Positions 11,466 to 24,887 are shown, counted from the stretch's first letter. The stretch is DNA of 64,000 bases from Mactra quadrangularis (GCA_025267735.1 CM046303.1:38887380-38951379), one strand, 5' to 3'. Made by a program: numbers and translations. Notes: a model not told the origin generated them from the letters alone.

Positions 11466-14054
11466 CTACATACGATCATGTGACTCAAACTAACCAACGT
11501 TAATAAAAGACAATCAATCAAATTTTATACATTATATATTTTTGTTAAATTATGACGTCAACATGACAAATTAACAAACATACCGTCAAACTGATATTTA
11601 AGGTCCACATGAGGTTATGTCATTGATTTTAAACGAATTCAGATGACATGCACACATATACAGGTTGTACTGTATAAGTATATATAAACGGTTTATTGTG
11701 TTAACATTTAATGATCAAATGTCTTTTCAAGTTTTTATTGGTTAAAACTAGTTTTTGAAAAAAATTAAACGTTTTTTGTGTGTATTGTGGCTTGTTGAGA
11801 CAAAGTTCAGCCGGTGATATATAGCAAAACAAATCTTTTGTTTTCATGTTTTGATCAGGAAACAAATTGTTGTTTTTATACTTTTTATGGTAAGCCTGAG
11901 AAAGAATTGAGTTTCCTACAAAATCCAGTTACTTAAACAAAGTCATAAAAATATACAAATATTTTGATATAGATTATCATCTTAAAATGGAGTCCTATAT
12001 ATATATATACGGGTTCGAATCCCATCCGGGGACGTAATACCCTTCCGTTGGTGAGGCAAATGTATGAATCTAATAAGTAATAGTATAGATACACGGACTT
12101 ATATTAGGTAAAATACAATGTAATTCATAAAGCATATGAAACCTTATAAAAGAAGGAATTGGAGACCCACTGATTCAAGTTATTTTACACGATAAGCTGA
12201 TTTCGTTCACAAACCATTTGATTATTGTTATGGTAACCGAATAGATAACTCTGTGTTTTATTAAAGAATGATGTCCTCATGTATTGTTGTCTAGATATTG
12301 CTTCTGTATGCTAGTTTTTAAACCTGTTTTCATACTCTACTTATTGTCAATTATTTAGTCATGTATTTTCAGTATATATCAATTTTGTAAGCATGACATG
12401 TTATTGTACTTTTAATTTTAGAATCATCTGTTTTTAGGGAGAAACATGTAAGTCCGCGATGTTGTAGTAATTCAGAACGTATGGCTCAGTAGACAAAAGA
12501 GTAGATATAAATCGCTTGTTTTATATAAATAATAATAGAAAACTTCTGAGTATATTTATTCCACACTATTTTTGAAAGTTACTCTTCTTTTGTTAGACTG
12601 ACTTGCCAAGTTGAAAAATTCAACTATAGTTTCGAGCATTGTGATAGTACCACACTGCGTTTGTTATGGACCATTTCTAGAACTCCTTTTATCATTTCTA
12701 TCGTAACTTTTATCACTCCGCATGTACGGTCCAAATGGCAATACATTTCTCGACTATTCGATGTCGTAGTAAAATCATAATGTTATTACCACATGTTTTT
12801 TGGGGGGTATGATCTATGGAAAATGTTGCCATTTGAATCTTTTAAGGTTATCAAATAATGTAGTGAGTGCCAATGTTGTAAAAAGCAACAAATATCAATT
12901 GAATGATGAACGTGTAGTCATACAAACATTACTATTTGAACAGCTGTGTTATAGAGGGGTAAACTAAGATATTAATGATAAATGTATGAGATCCATCAAT
13001 CATTATTATGACTGGTCTATAATACACACGTAGGTCAAATGAATTAACTAATTAATATATCAATATACTAAAATATCATGATTGTATTATTTTATATTTC
13101 ATCCTATAAAAACGCTAAGACAATTTGTTGGTTAATACAGCGTGAACATACGAGTATATACTTTGTGTGTTAATAAAAAAAGTCCGGACACAATAATAAT
13201 CGTTTGTTATTTCTGGTTTTATGTGTTGACATTAAAGCGTACCGAAATAATGAAAATTGTATTATTACCTATGCGTTAAAAGTAACTATGTTGATAGTTC
13301 TATATTGAAAACGTAAAATTTTGATGATCAATAATGAAAAGACTTGTGTTATATGTTGGTTTTGAACAGTCATACGATAACAAAATTTACATCAAGATAA
13401 ATATTCTAACTGCTCGTTCACAGATTTCAACATAAATATATTTTTCTTACAGCTCACAAAATTATGGAAGCATTAAGGCAGCGTTCTGATAATGTCAATT
13501 TTAGAGCAAATTGACATACAATTGTAAAAAGTATTGATTTACGTTTAGAAACCTACCCCTTTAGTACACGTAACTGTACGTATGACCGATTTGAGTTCGT
13601 TTTGTGACTTTATTGTATATTTCTCGCTACCTATTGGTCAGTTTGCCTTCGTGTATGGCCATCTTAATTCAGCTCCGTGATCTCTAAATGTATCGTCCTA
13701 TCTCGGTATTTCCCGCTTCCATCAATGAATCCATTCGATTAAATTAAAGAATTAATGTTCTAAACTCAATCACAGACAGTGAATGGTATTTTTGAAATAT
13801 GAAAACATTCAACCAAATATACGAACGAGTTCATTTCAATAATATCTTATGTAAGTAAACATAAAATATAAACAGTCATTGAATCATGATGTTTAAACTT
13901 CTACTATCAATAACTAAACTTTGGTCATAATAGTAAATTTACTTAATTTTCTTGGAAATAATCTCAGTATTTCTCATATATTTCTTTATGAATAACAATT
14001 CTATATCCTTTAGTTTAAAGTTCAATATTTTAGTGCCTGCCATTTGTTCAGTTG

Positions 14055-14057
<3 letters not shown>
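11466..14057. other. AT-rich sequence, no gene recognised
   Basis: No coding exon was recognised. At 12009-12035 a GGGTTCGAATCCC box resembles a tRNA B box, but no A box or cloverleaf is present, so it may be a SINE relic. Confidence 0.4.

Positions 14058-14126
<69 letters not shown>
14058..14126. repeat. (TA)n microsatellite
   Basis: An uninterrupted run of more than 30 TA dinucleotides. It creates a spurious open frame of repeated Tyr-Ile. Confidence 0.98.
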
Positions 14127-14127
<1 letters not shown>

Positions 14128-14422
14128 CTTTTTAGAATTTTTTTGAGTCAATTTGAGGTTTATTTTTTCAAGAATACAACGGAAAATAATGTTGAATCAA
14201 TCATAGCGTCAATATTGTCGCTCAAAATGTCAAACAATATATACTACCAGTACTAATATTGCATTTTAAACATTACAATTTGTTTTAAGGTATACATTCC
14301 TTAATGGCACTCACAATTAAAAACTAATATTGAAAAGTGGGATACATACATGCTTTTAAAGTAGGATTTTTTCATTTATTACAATATGTACATTATTTTA
14401 TATGGATTAAATTTATTACTTA

Positions 14423-14638
14423 CCGGGCCACAACAAGTTGATCATCTGTTTTATGGATTCGCTCGCACCTTAATTTTAACGTTTTTTTTACAAAAATAGT
14501 TTTATTTTCTCGCTCGCTCTTAGCAATTTGGTCAAACTGCTATATAAAGCAACTTCATTAGGATTTTTTTTCTTAGCTCGCTCGTCTGATTGTTTCCAGA
14601 AAAATTAGTAAAACACATGATCAACTTTTTGTGGCCTT
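14423..14638. mobile_element. Small inverted-repeat element (MITE)
   Basis: GGGCCACAACAAGTTGATCA near 14424 is mirrored by TGATCAACTTTTTGTGGCCT near 14617-14636; the match extends through CATCTGTTTTA / TAAAACACATG. The core holds CTCGCTCGCTCT and CTCGCTCGTCTG and is non-coding. The target duplication is unclear. Confidence 0.65.
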
Positions 14639-14639
14639 A

Positions 14640-16650
14640 GCAGTTTCAAAGTATCTTTTATTGTGAAACAAATTTATTATTCAGTACGTGTGGCTCAGGG
14701 AATAAGAGTGTAGATATAACTCACTTGTTTTATATAGGTAGTAAAAGAATAATTCTGAATATATTCGTTCATCCCTATTGACAGTTAGACTATTCTTTTG
14801 TTAAATCGATGCACCAAGTTAAAACAATAACTCATAACTGGTACTATTTAAAATAAAATAAAAACAAGTATAATATTTGGGACAGAGTTTGTAATGACAA
14901 TCAACAAGTTGTTATTACATGAGAACCAGTGTCTGTCAAGTACAACTTCATATAAACTCCGTGACGTATGTGAAGAACGTTTTCATTTTTGTTTTATTAA
15001 ATGTAATATGTGTTCTAATATGTCTAGTTCAAACATATATTGTCTTGAGTTTATTTCTAATTAATTAGTTTAACATGGTTGTTTTATATCAAAATTCATG
15101 TACTAAAAACGTATCAGCATTGTTGATCAGTAGAAATAGTACTTTTAAAATTATAGATGTCATTTTTATTGCGTAGCATATTTGATTTACTCACTTCGAT
15201 ATTTAATTTGTGACCATGTACGATATTCAATAATGCTTACAGAACATGGCATCATATTATTTTGCACTCAAATATACGTTACCTTGTAAATTGTAATATC
15301 TACAAGTTGAAACCTCCAGTGGTCATAAAATGTACTTACATGACGGGTTACAAGTAAATCTACATTTGAGTACATAGTATATCAGTTCGTGCGAGGCCAT
15401 GTTTTTGTGTTTAGTGTTTAATAGACAAGATACGTATACATTCGACAATTGTCCGACCTTGTTATGTGCTTTTTGATGAGTAAATTTCGCGTCAAAATAA
15501 TTAATTATTTCTTTATGTTAACGCTTGATCAACCGCAATGGTTTAAATATGCTTGCTTTGTGCAGAGGATGAGCATATTTTATAACATTTTAAATGAATG
15601 CTCAAATAGTGTTCTAGTCATCGTTGTTCTAGTCGTCGTGTTCTGTGGTTGTATTGGTATGTTGGACATGAATCATTCTCTAAATTTCAATCTTGTATTG
15701 GTATGTTGGACATGAATCATTCTCTAACTTTTAATCTTATTGACTGTGATTATTCTAATAATCGTGATAGGTTGAAAACATAAGTGGATATTAATTAATT
15801 TGTGTGTAACGTAGTTTATTGAAACAATATATTTTACTCAAACAGTTGTTAACTATCTTATACAAATTGGTAAGTGAAATAATTTTGGTTTTCTTTAAAT
15901 ATTAAATATTTGATGATCTGATTTACTGTATACATAAACAAGAAGACAATATTTTGATATACATGTATTAAAACATATAAGAGAATGTTCACATCATTTT
16001 TTCAAGGTATCTAGCCAGATTCGCCATCTACCGGTGGCTGCCTATTTATCAACCATTTATACATTATTATGATCATTTATACTCAAACCTGCTACCACGT
16101 GAGAGTTAGTTTACAATTATGAATAAACTAATCCACTACGAGGGACGCTCAGGATGACAATAACATAAACATGTGATATGTTTTACTATTGTCTTAGTTG
16201 TTGGTGTAATGGAAAAGATTTTTACCATTACAAGCATGATTTACCAGCAAATGGTGGTATCCATCATGCTAATTTTGTCACAATGAATTACACACATTTT
16301 ATTTTCGTTACTGCCTATCCCAGAAATGGATTGTCTCATTTCTAATGTTTACCAAAACACGTATTATTTTTTGTATGTCTTTACATAATTATGTTGTTAT
16401 ATACATGTACATGTATACATGATTATATAGGTGACTTATAGGCCTTATAAATACATGTATTTACTTTACTTATTTATTACTCATATAAATGTTTTTTATC
16501 TTCCTTTCTTTTACTTTTTTTCCTTTTAATATAAATTGACTTTTGACCTTTTATATTACATGTATCCTCCCGATCTCATGTTTCGACGCACATATATTTC
16601 GACGCCATCTTTGTATATCTCGGTCCGGTGACGAAAGGGACCTCTGTGAC
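14640..16650. other. AT-rich sequence with one short tandem duplication
   Basis: No gene recognised. At 15650-15735 a ~46-bp segment containing GGTATGTTGGACATGAATCA is present twice in tandem. Microsatellite-like ACATGTACATGTATACATG occurs near 16400. Confidence 0.45.
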
Positions 16651-16706
16651 GTCATACTTCGGTTCGCTGAACAATACGCACAATTTTACTACGCTAAGAA
16701 TAAAAA

Positions 16707-18723
16707 TGTGGAAAGTCAGAGATACGACGGTAAGAATTTTCCTATTTACGTCATTTGGTTCATTTTTGGCTGTTTTTCACTAATGCATAAATATCTTAGT
16801 TTTTGCAAGTCCAAATTTTGCAATTGAGACAGTGGGAAAAAACGCAGGTCGTCCGTCTGGTACGCTGACCTTATTTTTAAAGTCACGTGACAGTCATGTG
16901 ACCTACCATTGATGTGTAACTCTTGATTTTCACAGTTTTGTAAGGTGTACGCGTTATATTGCCTGACGTGCTAATTAGTTTTTAATTGTGATTGTTTGGT
17001 TTTAAATACCAAAATATAAAGTACAGATACAACAAATTAAACTGTAATGTAAATCACATAATGAAATACACATTTTTTTTAAAATTTCAGATATCTAAAA
17101 CTGAATACAGATGTTATTCTCCCACATCTATGATCCAAGCTGTTAATAGAGTGAGAGAAACTGGTTCTGCTATAAGAACAACAGCTATGGGGTTCCTGAG
17201 GCTTCGTTGAGGCACAAGCTTAGTGGGAAGGGTCAATCCTGATTCTGTGAGATCTGGACCTCCTCCAATGTTTTCCCAAGAAGAAGAGGCTCACTTTGTT
17301 CAACACTTGAAGTTTAGGTCTTCATGTGGATATGGCTACAGCCGGTCAGAGGTCATTGATATGGCCTCTGATTATGCTGTCAGTTTAAACAGGAGGACGG
17401 TTGATAAGCATTTGTCTTTCCAATGATATAGTAGCTCCATGTCACGCTGGCCGGAGCTAAAAATTTTGAAACCCCGTGGTCTGCAACTCCAAAGAGCAAA
17501 AGCAACTACATTCAGCTGTGTGACAAATTACTACAGAGAGCTTGAGCACATCTTAGTTAAGTACCAGTTGAAAGACAAACCAGAAAGGATCTACAACATT
17601 GATGAAAAGGGGTAAAGCACGTCACATAAACCCCCAGCTGTTTTGTCTAGTTCTTCAGTGAAACCACAGGCAATAACTTCTGGAACAAGGCAGACTGTTA
17701 CTGTTATTGATTGGATGTGGTAATGCTATTGGACATAGCATTCCACCTTATTTTGTTTTTCCTGGTTGCAGAATGAGACAGGATCTGCTGCATGGTGGGT
17801 GCCCAGGAGTTAATGGTAATGTTTCTGAATCTGGTACAATTTTTAGAAGTTATATAGAATTTCATTTTCTTAAATATTTACCAGAAAGATCTGTGGACAA
17901 TCCAGTTCTTATTCTTTATGATGGACATAAATCTCACATTAATATTAATTTGATAACATGGGCCATGACTGAGAACTTAATTCTATTCATTCTTCCAGCT
18001 CACACCAGTCATGTGCTCCAGTCGTTAGATATTGGTTGTTTTGGACCATTAGAAAGAATTTATAATACTGAAAGTCATAACTTTATGAGACAAAACTGTG
18101 GTAAAACTGTGACAAGATACAATGTTTGTGAACTGGGTTGTACAGCTTATGTAAAAGCCTTAAGTCCAGAGAATTTTAAATCCTCATTTAGAAAGGCTGG
18201 AATCTATCCATTTAATCCAAATGTGTTGAGTGCTTCAGTATTTGTGCTCTCTGAACCTCTACAAGAAAATGTATCACTTTCAGAAGAACCTTCATGTGAA
18301 TTTTAGTCAGAAAGAGGCTCCAATAAGATCAAACAAACCAGCTGCTACAAAGCGCCGCTATTTAAGTCATTCTGTTAGTTGCAAGCCAATCACTGAAGAT
18401 AATATAGTTGAAATTGTCAGAAACCATCAAAACAGACAGGCTGCTGCAAAACCTAGTACATCAGCAGTAAGTAAAAGATCAAAAACAGTTATTCCTCCTG
18501 CTATGTCTGAAGACACTTTATCTGAATCGTCTGATGATAATGACACATAGGTCTGTTGTGTCTGTAATTTGTACTCACCTAAGGAAATACAAAATAGTAC
18601 ATCATTAATTATTTGAAGTGGGTTGAATGCAGTGCATGTGGACACTGGGTGCACTTAGCCTATTGTATAGAAGTGAGGGTAATCAGAAGAGGTGATACTT
18701 TTCTGTGTCCACACTGTGTTTAA
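16707..18723 (+). pseudogene. Decayed pogo/Tigger-type transposase with PHD-like finger
   Basis: A DDE_1-family (pogo, Tigger, Jerky) DNA transposase broken into several frames. In order: a probable first exon MWKVRDTT (16707), an intron with GTAAGAATT donor and TTTCAG acceptor near 17090, a Psq-like helix-turn-helix (YSPTSMIQAVNRVRETGSA), a CENP-B-type HTH (PPPMFSQEEEAHFVQHL, 17260-17420), then catalytic blocks IYNIDEKG (17592), LYDGHKSHI (17917) and LPAHTSHVLQSLDIGCF (17993). A C-terminal C4HC3-like finger (CCVC, then CSACGHWVHLAYC and CPHC) ends at 18723. Frameshifts lie near 17190, 17230, 17710 and 18300; stops lie at about 17430, 17613 and 18614. All three acidic residues survive as residues but the reading frame does not. 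Terminal inverted repeats were not found. Confidence 0.85.
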
Positions 18724-20338
18724 ACAATGTTTAAAAGTATAGATCTAGGGTTAAATAATGATTAATATTGAGATTAAGTTGACTAAATGATATATTTGAC
18801 TGTATTCATGTTGATATATATAGCCTTATGGTATTGTTTTATGAAAGAAAATATATCTTTATGTATGTTTATAAATATTATGAAAATTTATTACTTTTTG
18901 AGTTGTTTTTTTCTACATATGAGCTCGCACTACTTTTTTTGGATGTACATGTTACATTGCAAATTGCAGGCATGGCTGCTCAAATTAGACAACCAATCAA
19001 ACTGCGTCATTTCATATGAGCGTAAACAAACATGGATGCCTGCACAGTCTGGGGAAGAAATCTTCATTTTATGTCTAAATTGGTAAAACGGTTAGGAAAA
19101 GCAAATAATGAAATGCAGATCTTTAAAATTAACTTAAATATACATTTCTCTAATAAAATGAAAGATATAGATGTTTAAGAGCTTACATGCGTCGAATCTA
19201 ATGACACCAGGATATATGTAAAATTGTTTATGGATAATAAATATGTACATATTTAAATCCTTATTTATAAAATATACATGTATATTCTGTTCTGTTCATC
19301 TTAGGTCATCTTGCACTAACATTGTATTTTTTCAATGACTGATTGATTTGGGTTAATGATCAGTAGTCCTTTTAAAAAACTTACTTCAAAGAACATCCAA
19401 AGTCAAAAGCTAGGGATTTAATGTTTAAACACTTTTCCAGTGATAAAATTACGTTAACTTGAGTTAACTGTCGGAACCATAGACATACAGTATACAAATA
19501 ATCATATTAAAATTATTATTTTGGAGCTTTTTTCACAAACATTCTTATGTCAATTTTTATCGTAGAAGGTAACTTAAGATTTCGATGAGCTTTACAAAAT
19601 TAGTTTTTTTAAAAGTGAATATTAAGTGCAATATATTTATTGCTGCATTTCATATAAAGGTATTTACTCTTGCTTTTTTAGGAAGCGGTATCTTTGAACC
19701 AAATTAACTTTTAATAAATGTGACAGCAACTTTAACAAATTTGTAAATCGTTGTTTTTTCATTTTGTCTTATTTCTATAAAACATTGATTCTTGGACCAA
19801 ATCCAAATAGACGCCAGTCACTTTATATTAGGGTTTGCCATTTTGTATGGATCCTTAATTAAGAAATAAACATTAGCCATTGACAAAACATGTACAATTA
19901 AGCTAAATAGCTACTTTAATAGCATTACCCAAGACAATCAGGCGAACCATCTAGACTGACAACACATTAACAAACATCCCTTTGAATTATTTACGACTGT
20001 CTATGCTGACAGGAGACAAGGTACAGAAACTGGCCATTAATTATTTTGACAGTTTTTAAATTTTTACCAACTTTCGACAGTATGTAACTGTATTCACTCA
20101 ACTATCGTTTGGTCATTTTATATCCATCATTGGTTAAAAGCTTTGGCACTAATTTAAGGTTTTTATAACGTGTTATGTTTACAAAAAATGCTGAAATGAC
20201 GAACCTGAAAAAATGACATTATAGACAGAACCATGAAAAGGTGATAAGTAAATAGGCAGACGGAGGGCGCGTGCCAGACTGATCTCATTGTGAAAACATC
20301 TTTAGAACTTCAGACACGTTTTATTTTCCAGGTTCACT
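18724..20338. other. AT-rich sequence upstream of the LPMO gene
   Basis: No coding exon recognised. The last bases, TTTTATTTTCCAG ending at 20331, look like a splice acceptor just before the LPMO start codon, so a non-coding first exon probably lies in this stretch or further upstream. Confidence 0.45.
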
Positions 20339-22085
20339 ATGGTGATGAGTGTGAGTCTTTTTGTGATCATAGTATTCCTAGTTTCGGATACTTCCGGACA
20401 TGGTCGTCTGATTGATCCACCATCTAGATCTTCAATGTGGAGATACGGATTTAGTAATCCGCCAAATTATGATGACAATCAGCTATATTGTGGCGGCGTA
20501 CAGGTAATTAGATTTTTTAATTCAGTAGTACATACCATGAATTTAAAGATATCCTTAAGTGTATTAACATGGAATCGTTAATTGATTTTTCAAATGAATT
20601 TGTGTTCTTAGACATTTGGAGATGGTCGTAACTGGTTGATATTATAACATCTTATTGAGCGTTTAAATACGGATATCTCTTCTACACAACACTATATAAA
20701 ACAAAAAACATCATCCAAATGGACGTTTAATACTTATGTGCACATGTGTACGCACGTTACCATAGATAACTATGTATAACATAAGTATTAAACGTCCATT
20801 TGGATGATGTTTTTTTTTGTATTTTGCTTGTTACAGCATATTTTAACCTTAATGTATATATATATACTTATATATAACACAAAAAGATGTGTAGACAAAT
20901 GTCTCACACTACGGGGAAAATGATATTAACACATGTTAAAGTTAAAATATGCTGCAATTACAAAAACAAAATATGTATATATATATATACACATACACAC
21001 ACACACATATATATTTTATATTCATACATGTATAAAAATGGATTACATGTGGGTGTTCTTTCAGATGATTTGTGTACCCATAGTTTTGTTTTTTAATTTT
21101 GACATTTAATGTACATGTAAATAGAAATTTTCACTCTACTACAAGTTATTAGTTGGCATTTTCTCATGCACAGGTACAATACGAACAAAATGGTGGGAAA
21201 TGCGGAGTATGTGGTGACCCATATAATGGTCCTAGACCAAATGAACCTCCTGGCAGATTTGCAAATGGGCTGATAGTTAGAAAATATTCTCCTGGTGACG
21301 TCATAACTGTCGTAATAGAACTAACAGCCAATCATAAGGGATGGATGGAATTCAAATTGTGTCCTAACGATGATCCAATGCAGACGGTAACACAAAAATG
21401 TCTTGACCAACACGTGCTTCCATCTGCAGCTACAAAATCGGAAAGATATTCTGTACCAAATAAAAATGGTTATCAAAAACTTAGGATAAAACTTAGGCTA
21501 CCAGACAACATCAAGTGTAAGGCTTGTGTATTTCAATGGAAATATAATGCAGGAAATAGTTGGGGCACTGATCCAATCAGTGGACGAGGCTGTGTCGGAT
21601 GTGGGAACCAGGAACAGTTTTATGGTTGTGCAGATATTGCTATCGGGTATGATGACGTCAAAATTGGTCCCCATAGAAAACTACCAGCGGATACGGATGA
21701 CGAACAATTTGAGGACCTGGAAGAAATCTCTGAAGTAACTGAGTGGCACTGGACAGCAAGGCCAAGTATGCCACCTGATTGGTCGAGAGAATCCTCTAAA
21801 CATTCTCATCATAGTGACTCGGAGAAAATTAGTTTTATGCCTGTAATGAACAATAGAGGTATGAATCCATGTATGTGTATATGTAGACGGCCACCATTGA
21901 AACTTGAAGGTGGTGGTGGATCTGATAATCTTGAAGCCAAGTTTTTTGATGGTTTAGAAGGCAATGACAATCAAGTTTGTATGTGTATGTGTCAAAGTGC
22001 TGCTCCTAGATATGTATGTTCTATTCTATTGTTAATATGTTCATATATCTTTGTTTTACTCGCAATGTTAGGTGTATTAAGATGA
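20339..22085 (+). CDS. AA15-type lytic polysaccharide monooxygenase
   Basis: A copper-dependent, secreted enzyme expected to cleave chitin or cellulose oxidatively. Exon 1 is 20339-20503, exon 2 is 21174-22085; the junction CAG|GTAATT ... CACAG|GTA is canonical and phase 0. The spliced frame is 358 codons. Residues 1-20 are a signal peptide; cleavage exposes His21 in HGRLIDPPSRSSMWR, the N-terminal half of the histidine brace. NHKGWMEF supplies the second His (His109). GGKCGVCGD, KLCPNDD and EQFYGCADIAI complete the AA15 core (to about 215). Then follow an acidic/Ser linker, two Cys clusters (CMCIC, CMCMC) and a hydrophobic tail at 337-358, suggesting membrane or GPI attachment. ATG at 20345 is an alternative start. 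Family assignment is strong; substrate is inference. Confidence 0.95.
20700..20818. repeat. Inverted repeat inside the LPMO intron
   Basis: ACATCATCCAAATGGACGTT (20708) and its inverse AACGTCCATTTGGATGATGT (about 20790-20810) form arms of roughly 34 bp, including AATACTTATG, around a 50-bp spacer. It is a compact MITE or foldback relic. Confidence 0.85.
20974..21013. repeat. Compound (TA)n(CA)n microsatellite
   Basis: Alternating TATATATATA followed by CACACACACA and TATATAT within the LPMO intron. Confidence 0.9.
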
Positions 22086-23092
22086 GTGCTTATATAAGAT
22101 ACCTGTGCCATAGGTGGCGTTTGCTTTTAAATCTGTGATATAAATATATCCATATATACTTAAAAATCTATAATTAATTTATAGGTATAGGGTGTTCCAA
22201 CGGTTATGAAAACTTTGTCCAACAATAATACAGTTGACCACATATTGGAAAACTAGTTGGCACAAAATTGTTGTTACAATCAATGAATGTCGAGATGCGA
22301 TGTCAAGGCAACGCCAGTGGCGTCACCAATGACGGCATTTTCTTTTTCAAAATGGTGGAAACCCCAGAAGTAGTTCATCTATATTACAAACAAGAAATAT
22401 CTTTAAAAAAGATATTCGGCGCTCTGCTGGGTTCATTTTCAACGGTTTGAAGTATAATAATTGTTGGTCATGCACGGCGTACATGTATTAACTATAGGTC
22501 AAATGTAGTTTGTCCGAAATTGCAATTCAACTGACAATTTTTGTCCGAATACATTGCCACTTCGCTGATTTGTCAATTTGGAAAATCTGCCCGATTCTAA
22601 AATTAAAAACATCTTTAATAACAATGCCATGGATTTTTGATTAAAAATCAGTTCTTTCCAGAATGACCAAACGACTTATGTTACTTTTCTGGCAAACATA
22701 AAACAATTTGGTAGAAATGCTCCATGGCGGCCTACATATGGCAAAATGAAAACCCATTCCGAGCGTGTGCTGAGTCATATTTGCAGTTTAGTTATACCGC
22801 AAGGGGCGTACCACGACGAATGTGTGATCAATTAGCATAGTGAGTCACTCATTATACACAGAGTAAATAGTCAGCAGCTACTGTACATGCTACGCACCTA
22901 TTGGACAAACAGCTATGGTAGAGCAAATTGTATTGGTGAAAATATAGGTCAAAAGTTGGCTTAGACAGCTGCTGAGAAAATATGCATCATTAGTTCGAAG
23001 AAAATTACTGAAGTTATATATAGAAGATAGTTTACCACCAAACTAGAATATATAGGAAGGTTAGTGGATACTTGAGCTCAGAAAAGCCTATA
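22086..23092. other. LPMO 3' flank, no further gene recognised
   Basis: The sequence contains the LPMO 3' UTR; no canonical AATAAA lies near the stop codon. No other coding region is recognised. Confidence 0.4.
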
Positions 23093-23207
23093 CAGTACAA
23101 CCTCTCGAGGTCGAATTCAATAAAAATTACATCTAAGGGAAATATCAAGAACTGTAGTTGTGTAGAGGATTTGTTTTGTAGAGGGCCGCTCTGCAGAGGT
23201 TATACTG
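23093..23207. mobile_element. Short pogo/Tigger-like MITE
   Basis: CAGTACAACCTCT at 23093 and AGAGGTTATACTG at 23195-23207 are inverted (consensus CAGTAYAACCTCT) and flanked by TA on both sides (23091-23092, 23208-23209). TA targets and CAGTNNAACCTCT-like ends are typical of pogo/Tigger elements. The body of about 115 bp cannot code for a transposase. Confidence 0.7.
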
Positions 23208-23623
23208 TAGTCTATAACAAACAAAAATGCTGCACAGTGGGCAGCCATCAGCACAGTTTTATCATACCGTTTAGAGTTATGTATGCTATCATAATCGTTG
23301 GATCACCCTGTATATATAACATAACTTACAAACATTATATAGTAGATACCTTGTAAAGGTAAATTTAACAGTTGAGAGTTCTGTCTAACATAGTTATTTG
23401 GTATTGAGTATATATGTATTGCTTCCCTTTAAAATGGTTCTTTGCATGTGCCGCATGAAATAGCATGACCTGATGTTGTTATGTTCTTACACTTAAATCG
23501 GGAAATTTAGTGAAAACAAACCTTGAACTCAAGAGCTATTTTTTTAAACATCTGCGGCTGAAAAATGGAATACTTTATAAATGAGTTATTTTGTATTATT
23601 CTTTAGGATCATAATGAAATTAT

Positions 23624-23789
23624 CAGTCTACGAAATAAGGATGTAAAAGTGGTTGCTCAAATAGGTAACTTTAGCAGCTAGCACTATGTCTTGTTCGTAG
23701 AAATTTGGTTGTCCAAAAGAAATTTTTGGTTGCCCGAGCTAGAAATTGGTTGTCCTGGCCAACCGGACACCCGCTAATTTCGTAGACTG
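23624..23789. mobile_element. 166-bp MITE with 6-bp target duplication
   Basis: CAGTCTACGAAAT at 23624 mirrors ATTTCGTAGACTG ending at 23789. AATTAT flanks both ends (23618-23623, 23790-23795). The interior repeats a GGTTGTCC / GGTTGCCC motif. Superfamily unassigned. Confidence 0.75.
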
Positions 23790-23795
23790 AATTAT

Positions 23796-24592
23796 GATAA
23801 AAATATTGTTATGTTACCTTTTTGAGCAATCACTTTCACAATATTGCTTTGATGAAATTTCCTATTTAATCATATATGGATACCTAATCACAAAATGCAA
23901 CTATACAGAACCAATGTTTTACTCATGATTACGTTTTCAATCTCTAATAATAGTATTGTCTACAGATGTCCATGTTCATGCTATGATTGGCTAACATCCT
24001 GTCGTTTTTACATTGATACATGTACGAAAATTACTTTAAATTGTGTTTTCAATTTTTATGAAAACGACATATGAATTATGAAGTCCCAGCATATGTGTGT
24101 GTGTTTGTTTGTGTTAATTTTTTGTACAGTGTATTATTATTGCTTATATTATTATAATTATCAATTAAATAAAATGGAATAATTTACATTATATAGTATT
24201 GTTGAATATTGAAGTTATCTAGGTTGATTTCAAACCCTAGACAGTAGGCCAACTAGATGCTCGATCCTACGATATTCAGAACTCCTCCGCAAGAGATATG
24301 TTAAAATGACATTCTTAACAATTAAAGGTACTCATTCACATATTTCAACTAAAATATCAAATTTTACAGAAACTATCAAAAACGTTTGGAAACAATTTTT
24401 GAAGCAGAAAATTGCAGAATTGTCAACAAAACAAGCCGCGCCTGTTTACTTAATTAAGCTTCTCAGTTATAATGTTAACAGTTGGTGTGAGACTCGATGA
24501 TCGGGAAAGATAATGTCAAGAGTCGACTGAATAGTGTTAAAAAATGCTTTAACTTTATACAAACACCACATACAACTTACGATCCTCTGGTA
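23796..24592. other. AT-rich sequence, no gene recognised
   Basis: A 64-codon open frame near 24306 has no recognisable domain and was not accepted. Confidence 0.4.
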
Positions 24593-24882
24593 CAAAGGCG
24601 GATCTAGGGGGGGGGGGGGGGTCGGGGGGAGTCCGGACTCCCCCTTAAATTTGGAAAATGTATCTGTCCATTAGTTATTATTTCTTGACTGTAAGTCAAT
24701 TTTAAGTAGCATGAAGCAAGTTTTCTCGGTGATAAACATAGATTTTATGGTTATGTAGTTTTTATTATTAATATGTTGCATTTTTGTGCAAAATGTGTAT
24801 AATGTGGTTCGAAAGTTCGGACCCCCCCCCCCCCTAGAAAAGTTCGGACCCTTCCTGGAAAAAAATCCTGGACCCGCCCCTG
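24593..24882. mobile_element. 290-bp MITE with G- and C-runs
   Basis: CAAAGGCGGATCTAGG at 24593 and CCTGGACCCGCCCCTG ending at 24882 are imperfect inverted repeats. TGGTA flanks both sides (24588-24592, 24883-24887), a 5-bp duplication. Subterminal runs of 14 G (about 24608) and 14 C (about 24822) are also inverted relative to each other, next to AGTCCGGACT and AAGTTCGGACC. Confidence 0.75.
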
Positions 24883-24887
24883 TGGTA

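Noticed and set aside
12009..12035. tRNA gene from the GGGTTCGAATCCC box
   Set aside because: No A box or cloverleaf at the required distance.
13952..14146. Open frame of repeated Tyr-Ile
   Set aside because: It is the (TA)n microsatellite read in frame.
16550..19050. Terminal inverted repeats for the pogo relic
   Set aside because: Candidate matches such as GTGACGTCAT near 16645 and AAATGACGCA near 19010 (inverse) are too short and mismatched.
24608..24835. Runs of G and C as sequencing errors
   Set aside because: They are inverted to each other inside a MITE with flanking duplication, so they are part of the element, although exact run lengths may be inaccurate.
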